From NCBI RefSeq assembly GCF_965219885.1, contig NZ_CBDCOT010000008.1, positions 558,001 to 622,000 on the forward strand: a stretch of 64,000 nt of DNA, in the 5' to 3' direction. Under the pieces are notes generated by a model, which saw nothing but the letters and a program-made list of their open reading frames with translations, was not told the origin of the DNA and did no database searches. Shown in pieces: positions 1-9,182 of this stretch (position 1 is its first letter; each line of letters starts with the position of its first letter). Source of the DNA: Curvivirga sp965219885 (GTDB lineage Bacteria > Pseudomonadota > Alphaproteobacteria > UBA8366 > Aestuariispiraceae). The position numbers and the translations under genes are program-made.

Positions 1-117
1 TCTAACTCGACGTAAACAAGGAGACGGTGACAGATTTACCCGTTCAGATAATTCCTGATTGGTTAACCTTCCATCATTTTGCAGCTCTTTTATGATCTTT
101 AAATCAGTATCATCCAT
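1..117 (-). CDS. Lrp/AsnC family transcriptional regulator, N-terminal part (cut by window edge)
   Basis: The minus strand reads 39 codons from an ATG at 115-117 to the window edge without a stop. The peptide starts MDDTDLKIIKELQNDGRL and continues into LSERVNLSPSPCLRRVR, the winged helix-turn-helix of Lrp/AsnC regulators; the SPSPCLRRV recognition helix is typical. An AGGA motif lies just upstream of the ATG. The gene is divergent from methionine gamma-lyase with about 130 bp between the two starts. Lrp-type regulators often control the neighbouring amino-acid catabolic gene in response to that amino acid, so a methionine-responsive local regulator is likely (inference). The ligand-binding RAM domain lies outside the window. 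Confidence 0.85.
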   Translation of the reverse strand, partial: MDDTDLKIIKELQNDGRLTNQELSERVNLSPSPCLRRVR

Positions 118-247
118 ATTTCCTGCCTTAAATCGTAATTATTGAAGCATAAAATTGCTCAATTTTTACTATATTACTGATAATACGCAAGGATTATTCC
201 CTACCGAGGGCATATACTATCTTGATATAATATTTTGGAGATAGATT

Positions 248-1459
248 ATGGCTGATCATGACAATAAGAATTTAGGCTTTTCAACCCGTGCAATTCATCA
301 AGGCTATGATCCTATGGAAGAACAAGGCGCCCTTACGCCTCCACTTCATCTTACCTCAACATTCTGCTTTGAAACGGCAGAAGCCGGCGGGGAAATGTTT
401 GCAGGCGAACGCCCTGGTCATATCTATTCCCGAATTTCCAATCCGACCCTTGATTTACTTGAACAAAGAATTGCCAGTCTTGAAGGTGCAGAAGCAGGGC
501 TTGCAAATGCATCAGGTATGGGAGCGATTACCTCCCTATTTTGGACGTTTCTTGAACCGGGTGACGAAATCATCGTCGATAAAACCCTATATGGATGCAC
601 TTTCGCCTATATGCGCCATGGCTTGAGCAAATTTGGTATTCAAATCACCCATGTTGATTTAACAGAACCAGCAAATCTTGAAACAGCGATTTCAGATAAA
701 ACCAAGATTGTATATTTCGAAACACCAGCTAATCCAAATATGCGTTTGGTGGATATTAATGCAATTGCTGACATCACGCATAAGTTTGAAGCACGCGTTG
801 TTGTCGACAATACTTACGCCACACCGGTCCTGACACGACCCATCGAATTAGGAGCTGACTTAGTTGTTCATTCCGCCACCAAATATCTAGGAGGGCATGG
901 TGATGTTGTCGCAGGACTGGTTGTTGGTAGTTTAGAAGATATCACCGAAATTCGTCTTGTAGGCATGAAAGATATGACCGGTGCAGTCATGGCCCCGTTT
1001 ACGGCTATGCTTGTTCTACGCGGTATCAAGACATTGCAACTTCGTATGCGTGAACATTGCAAAAACGCGATGATCGTCGCAAAAGAATTAGAAAAACATC
1101 CGGCAATCAACAAAGTATATTATCCCGGTCTTGAAAGCTTTGAACAATATGATTTAGCAAAATCACAAATGTCAGATTTTGGCGGCATGATCGCTTTTGA
1201 ATTAACTGATGGCTATCAAGCTGGCATCGACATGATGAATAATCTGAAGCTTATCAAGCGAGCCGTAAGTCTTGGGGATGCGGAAACATTAATTCAGCAT
1301 CCCGCCAGTATGACACACTCAACCTATACCGAAGAGGAACGTCTTGAACATGGCATTAGCGAAGGCCTGATCCGATTATCCGTTGGTCTGGAAGATGTTA
1401 ATGACATCATAAGTGATCTTAAGGCTGCTATATCAAAACCATTAAAAGCTGTGGCTTAA
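248..1459 (+). CDS. megL: Methionine gamma-lyase (PLP-dependent, Cys/Met metabolism family)
   Basis: Cytoplasmic PLP enzyme that should split L-methionine into methanethiol, 2-oxobutyrate and ammonia. The 403 residues match the usual family length of about 400. The PLP lysine is K212 in HSATKYLGG and the cofactor aspartate is D187 in VVVDNTY. The motif TLYGCTF around Y115-C117 contains the cysteine that marks methionine gamma-lyases; cystathionine gamma-synthases and lyases normally lack it there. GGAG at 237-240 is a good ribosome binding site for the ATG at 248. The divergent Lrp-type gene is the likely regulator. An O-acetylhomoserine sulfhydrylase or cystathionine lyase is the alternative, less likely given the cysteine. 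Confidence 0.88.
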   Translation: MADHDNKNLGFSTRAIHQGYDPMEEQGALTPPLHLTSTFCFETAEAGGEMFAGERPGHIYSRISNPTLDLLEQRIASLEGAEAGLANASGMGAITSLFWTFLEPGDEIIVDKTLYGCTFAYMRHGLSKFGIQITHVDLTEPANLETAISDKTKIVYFETPANPNMRLVDINAIADITHKFEARVVVDNTYATPVLTRPIELGADLVVHSATKYLGGHGDVVAGLVVGSLEDITEIRLVGMKDMTGAVMAPFTAMLVLRGIKTLQLRMREHCKNAMIVAKELEKHPAINKVYYPGLESFEQYDLAKSQMSDFGGMIAFELTDGYQAGIDMMNNLKLIKRAVSLGDAETLIQHPASMTHSTYTEEERLEHGISEGLIRLSVGLEDVNDIISDLKAAISKPLKAVA

Positions 1460-1485
1460 AAGCAACTCATAACTATAACATTTTC

Positions 1486-2400
1486 TTAGTGAACTGTTCT
1501 GAATTCAGCTGGGCTCATACCTGTCTTGGCTTTGAACAGTTTGCTAAAATGTTGCGGATATTCAAAGCCTAAACCATAAGCGATCTGGCTTACTTGTTCT
1601 TTAGTGTTAAGCAATTGAACTTTCGCACGTTCGATCACAAAATTCTGAATATGTTGTAGAGTTGTTTGCCCTGTTTCTTTTTTTAACATGTCACTAAGGT
1701 ACTGTGGGGACATATTCAAACTGTCCCCACAAAAGGTAACTGTAGGAATTCCCTCATCCAAACAACGTTCTTCATCAAAATATTGCTGTAACATTGCCTC
1801 AAATCTACTAATAAGATCTTGATTGAGATTACTACGCATATAAAATTGACGGTCATAGTAACGAAGACAATAATCCAAAATAAGCTCAATATTGGCAATA
1901 ATTAACTTCTGTGAGTGACGGTCAATATTCTGTTTATATTCTCGCTCAATTTTTGCTACCAGTTGATCAAGTGTCGCACGTTCTTCATCAGATATATGTA
2001 AGGCTTCCGATACATCATAAGTAAAAAAGCTGTATTGGTTTATATTTTTTCCAAGATTAGATTTTATAATCAAATCGGGATGAAAAAGTAGCGTCCACCC
2101 TCCTTCAACTTCTTCATCTATCATTTTCTTCTCTTTAAATTGAAACACTTGGCCGGGCTTACTAAAAATCATAGACCCCTCGCTGAAGTCATAAGAGTTT
2201 CGACCATATGTAACACTGCCTATAATGCCTGCCTTTAAACTTATTTGATAAAAATCAAATACATAAGTCGCGTCACCATAATCATATTCTACTATAGACT
2301 TATCAATTGGTATAAGTGAAACAAGCGGGTGACGAGGTGCTGAAAATCCTAACGCTTTATGGACCTGTTCAATGGAACTTATTCGAATAATGTCATTCAT
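1486..2400 (-). CDS. AraC family transcriptional regulator
   Basis: A regulator of about 304 residues with an N-terminal cupin-like sensing half and a C-terminal double helix-turn-helix at roughly residues 195-300 (MSPQYLSDMLKKETGQT, then IAYGLGFEYPQHFSKLFKAK), the AraC/XylS DNA-binding signature. A longer frame opens with GTG at 2412, but the ATG at 2398-2400 has GAGGTGG just upstream and is preferred. It is the last gene of a three-gene minus-strand unit after an SRPBCC protein and an alpha/beta hydrolase, only a few bases from its neighbour, so it probably regulates its own operon. The ligand is unknown. Confidence 0.82.
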   Translation of the reverse strand: MNDIIRISSIEQVHKALGFSAPRHPLVSLIPIDKSIVEYDYGDATYVFDFYQISLKAGIIGSVTYGRNSYDFSEGSMIFSKPGQVFQFKEKKMIDEEVEGGWTLLFHPDLIIKSNLGKNINQYSFFTYDVSEALHISDEERATLDQLVAKIEREYKQNIDRHSQKLIIANIELILDYCLRYYDRQFYMRSNLNQDLISRFEAMLQQYFDEERCLDEGIPTVTFCGDSLNMSPQYLSDMLKKETGQTTLQHIQNFVIERAKVQLLNTKEQVSQIAYGLGFEYPQHFSKLFKAKTGMSPAEFRTVH

Positions 2401-2408
2401 AAACCACC

Positions 2409-2900
2409 TCACTCCTCATTTTCCAAATATGTTTTCAATGATACACCTATTTTATCATAAAGATGTTGGACGAATGAAGGGTCCCAAAAATGCACCCAGA
2501 TACCGTTATACTCCTCGTGAATGATAAATTTTGTTCCTAAACCTGATGGCTCCAGAATATATTTATGATCAAACTTTAGAATTAACGGGTAACCACCTCT
2601 TTGATTAATAAGGCTTTGAGGTGTCACTTTCTTAACCTCTGCACTAAGTTCATAACTTTTACTTTCGCTTTCTATAAAGTGATATCTTATTTTCCCTCCT
2701 TCAACCATTTTGCCAGATAGCGGACGCATTACTGGGTTCCATTTCTCATATTTTTCTAGGTTAAATAAAGCCTGCCATACATCTTTTGGAGATGCATTAA
2801 TATATGTTTCGCTATGTATGGATTTCTGACCGGCCTTAGCTGTCACAACCGCCAAACTTAGAAAAATAGTACTAGAAATTATAATCCATTTTAGCATCAT
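2409..2900 (-). CDS. SRPBCC (START-like) domain protein with signal peptide
   Basis: 163 residues. The first 23 or so form a hydrophobic segment (LKWIIISSTIFLSLAVV) ending near AKAG, which reads as a secretion signal or membrane anchor. The rest has the SRPBCC/polyketide-cyclase pattern: an opening strand HSETYINASPKDVWQALFN, a helix with EKYEKWNPVM, and a closing C-terminal helix. Such domains bind hydrophobic ligands in a deep pocket; no catalytic residues can be named. AGGA lies before two adjacent ATG codons (2900 and 2897) and either may start the protein. The gene sits 10 bp after the hydrolase, in the same operon. Confidence 0.75.
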   Translation of the reverse strand: MMLKWIIISSTIFLSLAVVTAKAGQKSIHSETYINASPKDVWQALFNLEKYEKWNPVMRPLSGKMVEGGKIRYHFIESESKSYELSAEVKKVTPQSLINQRGGYPLILKFDHKYILEPSGLGTKFIIHEEYNGIWVHFWDPSFVQHLYDKIGVSLKTYLENEE

Positions 2901-2910
2901 ATCTTCCTCA

Positions 2911-3786
2911 TTACTTCATATGTTTAGCAAAAAATGGTAAATATTTATCGGCGTTAACGCCAATCCAGTCATATGCGGCAAATCGGTTTTTTTCCAACTC
3001 TATCAACATCATTTCTTTCTCAACTGGTAATTGATTATAGAAAGATTCTAACGCCTCCAAATTAGTCCAAGGATCATTTGTATTTTGGATAACCATAGTC
3101 GGTACACTCACTCGACTAACATATTTGAAAAAGCTTTGGAATAAGTCAGCGCCACCTCGTTTCATATTGTACTTGTTTGCACTTTTCGCAAGAAACTTTG
3201 GAATACCGAGTTTTTTGGCAAAAACAGCATATCTTAGCGGCTGAACTAAAATCATTGCTTTGATATTGGGATAATTTGCCAAACCTTTTTTCCGAGCAAA
3301 CCCCCAGATACTTGCGGATGCGCCCATACAAATACTCATTAATCCAATTTTTGCTTGCTTATAATCCGGATGATTGGAAATAAAATCGACAGCGGCGACT
3401 ACGTCCCTTCCCTCTTCCTCTCCCCATGTGATCCATGGATTTTTACCTGATCCGCTATTTCCGTGATGGCGCATATCATACATCAACACAGTATAACCTT
3501 GATCCACAAAGGTTTTGGCTTGGCGTAGAAAATTAATATCTTGTTTCCAAGGTCTAATCATACCTTTATCTTTTGGTGTATACCCAGAACGACTACATTG
3601 AACACCAAAATGTGTTTGGATAATTACCTTTTCTTTACTTCCCTTAATCAACCAACCAGATAGTTCAACCCCATCTTGTGTTGAAAAAGATACATCTGAA
3701 TAAGATAAATCATGATCAGAAGGATTATTAAAAACTGGAGAACTTGATGGTGCTACCATCATATCTGCAATCATACGAGAGAACAT
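2911..3786 (-). CDS. Alpha/beta hydrolase with a cysteine at the nucleophile position
   Basis: 291 residues with the alpha/beta hydrolase order: the HFGVQCSRSGY strand-turn, a YDMRHHGNSGSG loop, and a nucleophile elbow at residues 151-155 that reads SICMG. The expected nucleophile position therefore holds C153, as in dienelactone hydrolase, rather than serine. D238 in NTNDPW is a good acid residue. Where the C-terminal catalytic histidine is expected (about residues 264-276, LEKNRFAAYDWIG) no histidine is visible, so the enzyme may be non-classical or inactive as an esterase. It is the first gene of the unit with the SRPBCC and AraC genes. The substrate is unknown. Confidence 0.75.
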   Translation of the reverse strand: MFSRMIADMMVAPSSSPVFNNPSDHDLSYSDVSFSTQDGVELSGWLIKGSKEKVIIQTHFGVQCSRSGYTPKDKGMIRPWKQDINFLRQAKTFVDQGYTVLMYDMRHHGNSGSGKNPWITWGEEEGRDVVAAVDFISNHPDYKQAKIGLMSICMGASASIWGFARKKGLANYPNIKAMILVQPLRYAVFAKKLGIPKFLAKSANKYNMKRGGADLFQSFFKYVSRVSVPTMVIQNTNDPWTNLEALESFYNQLPVEKEMMLIELEKNRFAAYDWIGVNADKYLPFFAKHMK

Positions 3787-4026
3787 TGTACTTTTCCTTT
3801 AATACAAAAATATTGGATTTTTCTGAGGTCTTTTATAAAGCGAACAGCGCAAAGCTACGTATATGTATCAAAGAACTATGTATACATTTCCCAGATATCT
3901 GCATTTTTTCTTTTTAGATCGTCGAAAACAGGCAATATTTGACCGATTATTTATGTATTCGCCTGCTCAACGAACTGTCATTCTGCTCTCCATAAAATAA
4001 CAATATCTCAATTGGAGAATACATAT

Positions 4027-4812
4027 ATGACAGGGACAAGACTGAAGGGCAAAGTTGCTCTCATAACAGCTGGTGCTAGTGGCATCGGAAAAGCAACTGC
4101 CGAGCGCTTCTTAGCAGAAGATGCAACAGTTGCCATTTGTGATATGGATGAAGCTGCTTTAGCAACGATGAAGGAGACTTATCCTTCAATTGTAACTTAC
4201 CAACTTAACGTTGCTGATGAAGAAGCTGTGAAAGGGATGATTTCAGACATTCACGATAAATTTGGCCAGATTGATGCCCTTGTAAATAATGCGGGTGTCG
4301 CAGGACAAACAGGCCCGATTGAAGAACAAGAAATTGATGCATGGCGCCAATGTATGGCCGTGAATGTGGAAGGCACTATGTTGACCATGAAATATGTGGC
4401 ACCAATTATGAAATCTCAGAAATCCGGTGCGGTTATTAATATCTCTTCAACAGCAGGTATTATGGGATACCCTTATCGCAGCCCTTATGCAGCTAGTAAA
4501 TGGGCTGTCGTTGGTTTGGCCAAAACCTGGGCCATGGAACTGGGTGAAGATAATATTCGAGTTAATACCATCTGTCCGGGTTCTGTTGATGGGGACCGTA
4601 TGGTTCGTGTCATTGCCGCAGAAGCAGAAACAACTGGCTTAACCCCGGAAGCTATTCGTATAAGTTACGAAAAACAAACCTCTATGCGTACCTTTATCGT
4701 AGCTGAAGATATTGCAAATGCCGCCCTGTTTATGTGCAGTGATGAAGGCCGTTTTGTAAGTGGTCAGGTTTTTGGTGTCGATGGTGCGGCAACAACCTTG
4801 GATAAAGTATAA
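4027..4812 (+). CDS. Short-chain dehydrogenase/reductase (SDR)
   Basis: 261 residues from the ATG at 4027, which has GGAG at 4014-4017; the longer frame would need a TTG at 4012. The classical SDR marks are all present: the NAD(P)-binding TAGASGIG at residues 14-21, the NNAG motif, and the catalytic Tyr-Lys pair in YAASK (Y154, K158) after the ISSTAG serine. The CDMD after the second strand has an acidic residue that usually favours NAD. It begins a three-gene plus-strand run with a metal-dependent deacylase and a membrane protein. The substrate is not recognisable from sequence. Confidence 0.85.
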   Translation: MTGTRLKGKVALITAGASGIGKATAERFLAEDATVAICDMDEAALATMKETYPSIVTYQLNVADEEAVKGMISDIHDKFGQIDALVNNAGVAGQTGPIEEQEIDAWRQCMAVNVEGTMLTMKYVAPIMKSQKSGAVINISSTAGIMGYPYRSPYAASKWAVVGLAKTWAMELGEDNIRVNTICPGSVDGDRMVRVIAAEAETTGLTPEAIRISYEKQTSMRTFIVAEDIANAALFMCSDEGRFVSGQVFGVDGAATTLDKV

Positions 4813-4885
4813 TTTTTAATGGAGCTTTGACAGGCATCTGCAAATCCTTCTATCCTAACGCGAATAGGACATAAAGGTTTTGTGG

Positions 4886-5830
4886 ATGCTTGATCAAATT
4901 GAAATAAAGGCGCCGGATATCTCCGCCTTTCGTGAAGGAAATACGGGGATAGACTTCGTACACCAGTTTGATAGCGGCATCGAAGGTCCACATGTTGGGA
5001 TCTCTGCTATCATTCATGGCAATGAGATTTGTGGTTCTGTTGCCCTAACCCACCTTTTGAAAAACAACACCCGCCCTCTAATTGGAAAACTCAGCCTGAT
5101 ATTTATGAATATTGGTGCTTATGAACTATTTAACCCAGATCGCCCTTATGCCAGCCGCTATGTAGATGAAGATTTTAATCGTATTTGGGACCCCGTATCG
5201 CTAAATGGTCCTGCCAACACTAAAGAAAAAAGACGTGCACAGCAAATACGCCCTATTATTGACGATCTTGATTATCTTTTAGACATACACTCAATGGGGG
5301 ACATTTGCCCGCCCATCACTCTTTGTGGCCCAAGTGAAAAAGGGCTAAATCTTGCACAATCTGTGTTAGCGTCAGAAATTGTAGTCATTGATGAAGGGCA
5401 TGCATCAGGATGTCGACTAAGAGATTATGGCGATTTTAACAACCCAGCATCCTTGAAGAACGCTTTGCTTATTGAATGTGGCCAACATTGGCATAAATCC
5501 TCTGCCACCGTTGCAATCGAAGCCAGCTATCGTTTTTTACATCATTTTAAAATGATTTCAGATGGGGTTGCCTCTCCATATCTTTCCGATAGAGCAAAAC
5601 CACAAAAAATCCTTGAAGTTACTGACGTTGTAACGGTCAAAAATGATGCCTTCTTCTTTGACTTATCACCTGAACCTCTTCAAAAAATGCCTCATAAGGA
5701 CAGCTTAATTGGACGTGATGGCACAGAGGCGATCCGAACACCTTATAATGATTGCTACTTTATTATGCCTCAACAAGGTGCAAGATGTGGACAAACTGCT
5801 GTTCGCCTTGCTAAAGAGATCAACAATTAA
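4886..5830 (+). CDS. Succinylglutamate desuccinylase/aspartoacylase-like zinc hydrolase (M14 superfamily)
   Basis: 314 residues from the ATG at 4886, about 8 bases after an AAAGG. The zinc motif HGNE is at residues 44-47 and the third zinc ligand is probably H135 in LLDIHSMGD; DEDFNR at 94-99 is the substrate-side motif of the AstE/aspartoacylase branch. Members remove an acyl group from acylated amino acids or amines. The gene follows the SDR by 73 bp and precedes a membrane protein by 47 bp, suggesting a small catabolic operon for an N-acyl compound (inference). The upstream in-frame TTG at 4880 is a weaker start. Confidence 0.8.
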   Translation: MLDQIEIKAPDISAFREGNTGIDFVHQFDSGIEGPHVGISAIIHGNEICGSVALTHLLKNNTRPLIGKLSLIFMNIGAYELFNPDRPYASRYVDEDFNRIWDPVSLNGPANTKEKRRAQQIRPIIDDLDYLLDIHSMGDICPPITLCGPSEKGLNLAQSVLASEIVVIDEGHASGCRLRDYGDFNNPASLKNALLIECGQHWHKSSATVAIEASYRFLHHFKMISDGVASPYLSDRAKPQKILEVTDVVTVKNDAFFFDLSPEPLQKMPHKDSLIGRDGTEAIRTPYNDCYFIMPQQGARCGQTAVRLAKEINN

Positions 5831-5877
5831 AAATAATCTTGCCAAATTATTGGCATAAATCACATACGGGGTTAACC

Positions 5878-6864
5878 ATGTCTACAGCTTTAAAAGTGGC
5901 ACGTGATGTCGTGCTTGAAAGTATTTCTCTTTACTGGGTTTTGCTTAAAGTAATGGTTCCCGTGATGATTTTAGTAGAATTCGCAATCCGTCTAGGGATT
6001 GTTGAATGGGTGTCCTGGCTATGTGCACCAGTTATGGAACTTGTGGGCTTGCCTGCAGAAACAGCCGTTGTGCTGGCAACAGGCTTGCTTGTAGGTATCT
6101 ACGGCGCTGCTGCGGCATTGCTTCCCCTTTTAGACACTATGGAATATAGCATTGCCAGCGCCACTATTCTGTGGACTATGTTGGTGATTGCCCATGGCCT
6201 ACCTGTGGAACAACGCATCGCACAAAAAGCTGGTTGCAGTTTCTTCTTCACATCAATGCTTCGTCTTGTTTCCGCCTTTGTCTTGGCTGGCATTCTTAAT
6301 GCTATTTACACCGGCTTTGATTTTCTTCAGGAACCTGCACAAGTGATATGGGCAGCAGAAGTGCAAAGTGACGGTAGTTGGTTATCGTGGGGTATCAATA
6401 ATGCAGTTTCACTGTTTTGGGTTTTCTGGATTATTCTGGCACTTATGGTACTTCTAAAAATACTTGAAATCACAGGCATTACTAATTTACTCACCAAGTT
6501 GTTAGCCCCCACCCTTCGGATCATGGGAATCGGACCAAACGCAGCACCACTAACTATGATCGGTGCATTACTTGGTCTCTCCTTTGGTGGCGGATTGATT
6601 ATTCGTGAAGTGGAAAAAGATCACCTGAAACCCAAAAGTATCTTTCTGGCTATCTGCTTTATGTGTCTAAGCCATTCATTGATAGAAGATACTTTAATCG
6701 TAATGACATTAGGCGCTGATTGGACAGGTGTATTATTGGGCAGGATTGTCTTCTCTGTCTTACTTATGATCCCATTGGGATATGTTGTCTTGCGCATGAA
6801 TGAAAAACAGTTCCGCTGGTTTTATTCAACCCCCGTTAGCGTAAAAGCTTCTAAAGGTTCTTAA
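5878..6864 (+). CDS. Nucleoside-recognition (Gate) domain membrane protein
   Basis: About 328 residues from the ATG at 5878, which has CGGGG about 7 bases upstream; an earlier TTG at 5839 is unlikely. The protein is strongly hydrophobic with roughly eight to nine membrane segments in two related halves, the layout of Gate-domain proteins (YjiH/SpmA-SpmB-like). Examples are the ILWTMLVIAHGL and GALLGLSFGGGLII segments. This family is poorly characterised and linked to transport. Its place at the end of the SDR-deacylase run suggests uptake or export of the same compound. Its stop codon is separated by one base from the stop of the convergent ligase gene. Confidence 0.72.
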   Translation: MSTALKVARDVVLESISLYWVLLKVMVPVMILVEFAIRLGIVEWVSWLCAPVMELVGLPAETAVVLATGLLVGIYGAAAALLPLLDTMEYSIASATILWTMLVIAHGLPVEQRIAQKAGCSFFFTSMLRLVSAFVLAGILNAIYTGFDFLQEPAQVIWAAEVQSDGSWLSWGINNAVSLFWVFWIILALMVLLKILEITGITNLLTKLLAPTLRIMGIGPNAAPLTMIGALLGLSFGGGLIIREVEKDHLKPKSIFLAICFMCLSHSLIEDTLIVMTLGADWTGVLLGRIVFSVLLMIPLGYVVLRMNEKQFRWFYSTPVSVKASKGS

Positions 6865-6865
6865 C

Positions 6866-8359
6866 CTAGGCCATTTGATCCATTTTTCTCAGTTCTGTCT
6901 TCAAAATTTTTCCATAGTTGTTTTTTGGTAAAGCTTCTAAGCGAATATAGGCTTTTGGACGCTTAAAACGCGCCATATTTTCAAGACAGAGTTGATCCAA
7001 ATCAGCATCTTTGACATCTCCAACCAGATAAGCAATGGGCACTTCCCCCCATTCTGGATCCGGGCGTGCAATTACCGAAACTTCAGAAACGTCTGGATGA
7101 GATAAAAGGACCTCTTCTACTTCACGCGGATAGATATTACTCCCACCTGAAATAATCACATCCTTAGAGCGATCTTTTAGGGTAATAAAGCCTTGTTCGT
7201 TCATAGCCCCCATATCACCTGTATATAACCAGCCATCACGTATCGTCTTAGCAGTTGCTTCTGGATTTTGCCAATACCCTAACATCACGGCCTCACCACG
7301 TACCATAATTTCGCCTGTTTCATCTAATCCAACAGGATTTCCATCTTCATCACCAATCATGACTTCAATGGCCTGATTAGAAAAACCAACTGATGCCAAT
7401 CGTTCTTCCCATTGTGGATGCTGTGTATCTTCAATTATCACTGATGGTAAAACAGTAATCGACATGGGGCTCTCCCCCTGCCCGTATATCTGCGTAAGAC
7501 GGCCAGGGAACATATCACGAGCTTTTTTGGCATCAGCTACATACATCGGCCCGCCTCCATAGACGATTTTCTTTAAACCATATGGATTTAAATTAGCAGC
7601 AACCATACGACTGACCATCGTTGGTGCAGCAAACATAGTAGCTTCACGCCAAAACTGATAAAGCTCTTCAATTTCTTTCGGTTCAAAACTGCCACTTTCA
7701 GGAATAACGTTCACAGCTCCCATAGCAACCTGTGGCAAAGCATAAAGCCCTGACCCATGGCTCATCGGGGCGGCATGAATAATAGATTCCCCCGGTAAGA
7801 CCTTATCAACATCAGCATGATAACCATTACACATTGCCATCAAATTTCTATAACTTAACATCGCTCCTTTGGGCTTTCCTGTGGTGCCGCTGGTATAGAA
7901 TAACCAAGCCATTTCATCTAAGTCAGGTTTATGAACTAAAGCAGCTGCCCCAAGGAAGAGATCATCATAGTTATCATCACCGATAATATTTAACTTACAT
8001 TTTTCAGGTTCACTGATGGGCCATTTCCCATAAAGATCTTCGCTGATAAAGCAAATCTTGGCACCACTATCATCCAGAATATCTTGGACTTCTCGCGGAT
8101 GTAGCTTGTTGTTGATCGGCACAGCTGCAAGCCCGGCATGCCAAATACCATATAAAATTTCTAAAAACTCGGGACAATTGGTCGCAAAGATCGCAACTCG
8201 GTCGCCTTTCTCAAGATCGAGCAGTTCTTTACTGGCCATTGCAAATTTAGCGGCACGTTCAGCCAAGTCACCATAAGACATATAGGCACGTTTTCCCAAT
8301 GCTATCGCTGTATGATCCCGATAGATTTGCCCTGAACGTTCCAACCATTGAGCTAACAT
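6866..8359 (-). CDS. AMP-forming acyl-CoA ligase (class I adenylate-forming enzyme)
   Basis: 497 residues, normal for the ANL superfamily. The phosphate-binding motif FYTSGTTGKPKGAML spans about residues 154-168, GWLYTGDMG carries the ribose-binding aspartate, DRSKDVIISGGSNIYP is the hinge region, and the C-terminal lysine of NNYGKILKTEL is the adenylation lysine. It should activate a carboxylate with ATP and load CoA. The acid cannot be told: medium-chain, aromatic or dicarboxylic acids are all possible. It is convergent with the Gate-domain gene and divergent from the rhomboid gene. A GGGGGAAATC precedes the ATG. Confidence 0.85.
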   Translation of the reverse strand: MLAQWLERSGQIYRDHTAIALGKRAYMSYGDLAERAAKFAMASKELLDLEKGDRVAIFATNCPEFLEILYGIWHAGLAAVPINNKLHPREVQDILDDSGAKICFISEDLYGKWPISEPEKCKLNIIGDDNYDDLFLGAAALVHKPDLDEMAWLFYTSGTTGKPKGAMLSYRNLMAMCNGYHADVDKVLPGESIIHAAPMSHGSGLYALPQVAMGAVNVIPESGSFEPKEIEELYQFWREATMFAAPTMVSRMVAANLNPYGLKKIVYGGGPMYVADAKKARDMFPGRLTQIYGQGESPMSITVLPSVIIEDTQHPQWEERLASVGFSNQAIEVMIGDEDGNPVGLDETGEIMVRGEAVMLGYWQNPEATAKTIRDGWLYTGDMGAMNEQGFITLKDRSKDVIISGGSNIYPREVEEVLLSHPDVSEVSVIARPDPEWGEVPIAYLVGDVKDADLDQLCLENMARFKRPKAYIRLEALPKNNYGKILKTELRKMDQMA

Positions 8360-8477
8360 GATTTCCCCCGATTTGATTTTTATTATTTCGCAACTATTTA
8401 ATTAATAATGCCTTGCCTATTTATAGGTGGCAAGATTAGTTTGAATTCAATGAATTAATATAAAACAGGATATGCCC

Positions 8478-9179
8478 GTGAGCGAAAATGACGATCAGAT
8501 GACCCCGCATTCAAATGCACAACCATCTGAACCAATGTTTAATTTACCTGCACCGATTAAATGGATCAGCTTAATTCTGATCTTAATGCATATCGTTATT
8601 CATTATTTCCCAACTGACATTGTGGAATTTCTTTTAGTGAAACTGGTTTATATTCCGGTCCGTTACAGTAATGCCGAATTGCTTTGGTTTGATCCACTGG
8701 CTTCATTCATATCACCGATTGGATACACTTTAGTACATTCCGGCTGGTTGCATCTTTTTTCTAACGTAGGAATGTTTCTAGCCTTTGGAACAGCCCTTTA
8801 TCATATGGTTCGAACGCAAAGATTATTGCTCATCTGGGTAATAGGGGCAATTTCAGGTGTCTTGGTTCTTACTCTTATTGACCCAAGATCACAAACCCCT
8901 GTTCTAGGGGCTTCTGGTGCAATTTCTGCGATATTGGGCGCACTTCTCTATTTCTCTTGGATATTGGCAAAGGTCGGTATCCCTGCATCAATGCCTTTTG
9001 CCACGAAAGATCGGATTATGACTTTTTTGGTGATTTGGATCGGGATGAATTTGCTATTCATCTTTGTACCGACTGGCACAGATGGCGACCGTGTTGCATG
9101 GGAAGCACATCTTGCTGGTTTTGCCAGCGGTATTTTTTCAGCATTTTGCCTCATCAAACTCCGCTGGCTTAGATTTTAA
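8478..9179 (+). CDS. Rhomboid family intramembrane serine protease
   Basis: About 233 residues with six membrane segments. The catalytic serine is in GASGAIS (about S146) and the catalytic histidine in AHLAGF (about H211); a HLFSNVGMF segment matches the conserved HxxxN region of TM2. Rhomboids cut other membrane proteins within the bilayer. Start choice: AGGA at 8467-8470 lies only one base before the ATG at 8472 but 7 bases before the in-frame GTG at 8478, so GTG is preferred. It is divergent from the ligase and convergent with the aminotransferase, so it is probably a single gene unrelated to the pathway. Confidence 0.87.
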   Translation: MSENDDQMTPHSNAQPSEPMFNLPAPIKWISLILILMHIVIHYFPTDIVEFLLVKLVYIPVRYSNAELLWFDPLASFISPIGYTLVHSGWLHLFSNVGMFLAFGTALYHMVRTQRLLLIWVIGAISGVLVLTLIDPRSQTPVLGASGAISAILGALLYFSWILAKVGIPASMPFATKDRIMTFLVIWIGMNLLFIFVPTGTDGDRVAWEAHLAGFASGIFSAFCLIKLRWLRF

Positions 9180-9182
9180 CCT

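Noticed and set aside
4880..5830. Ectoine degradation operon (DoeB/DoeD)
   Set aside because: The deacylase and aminotransferase belong to the same broad families, but the deacylase does not show the DoeB-type sequence, and no ectoine hydrolase is adjacent.
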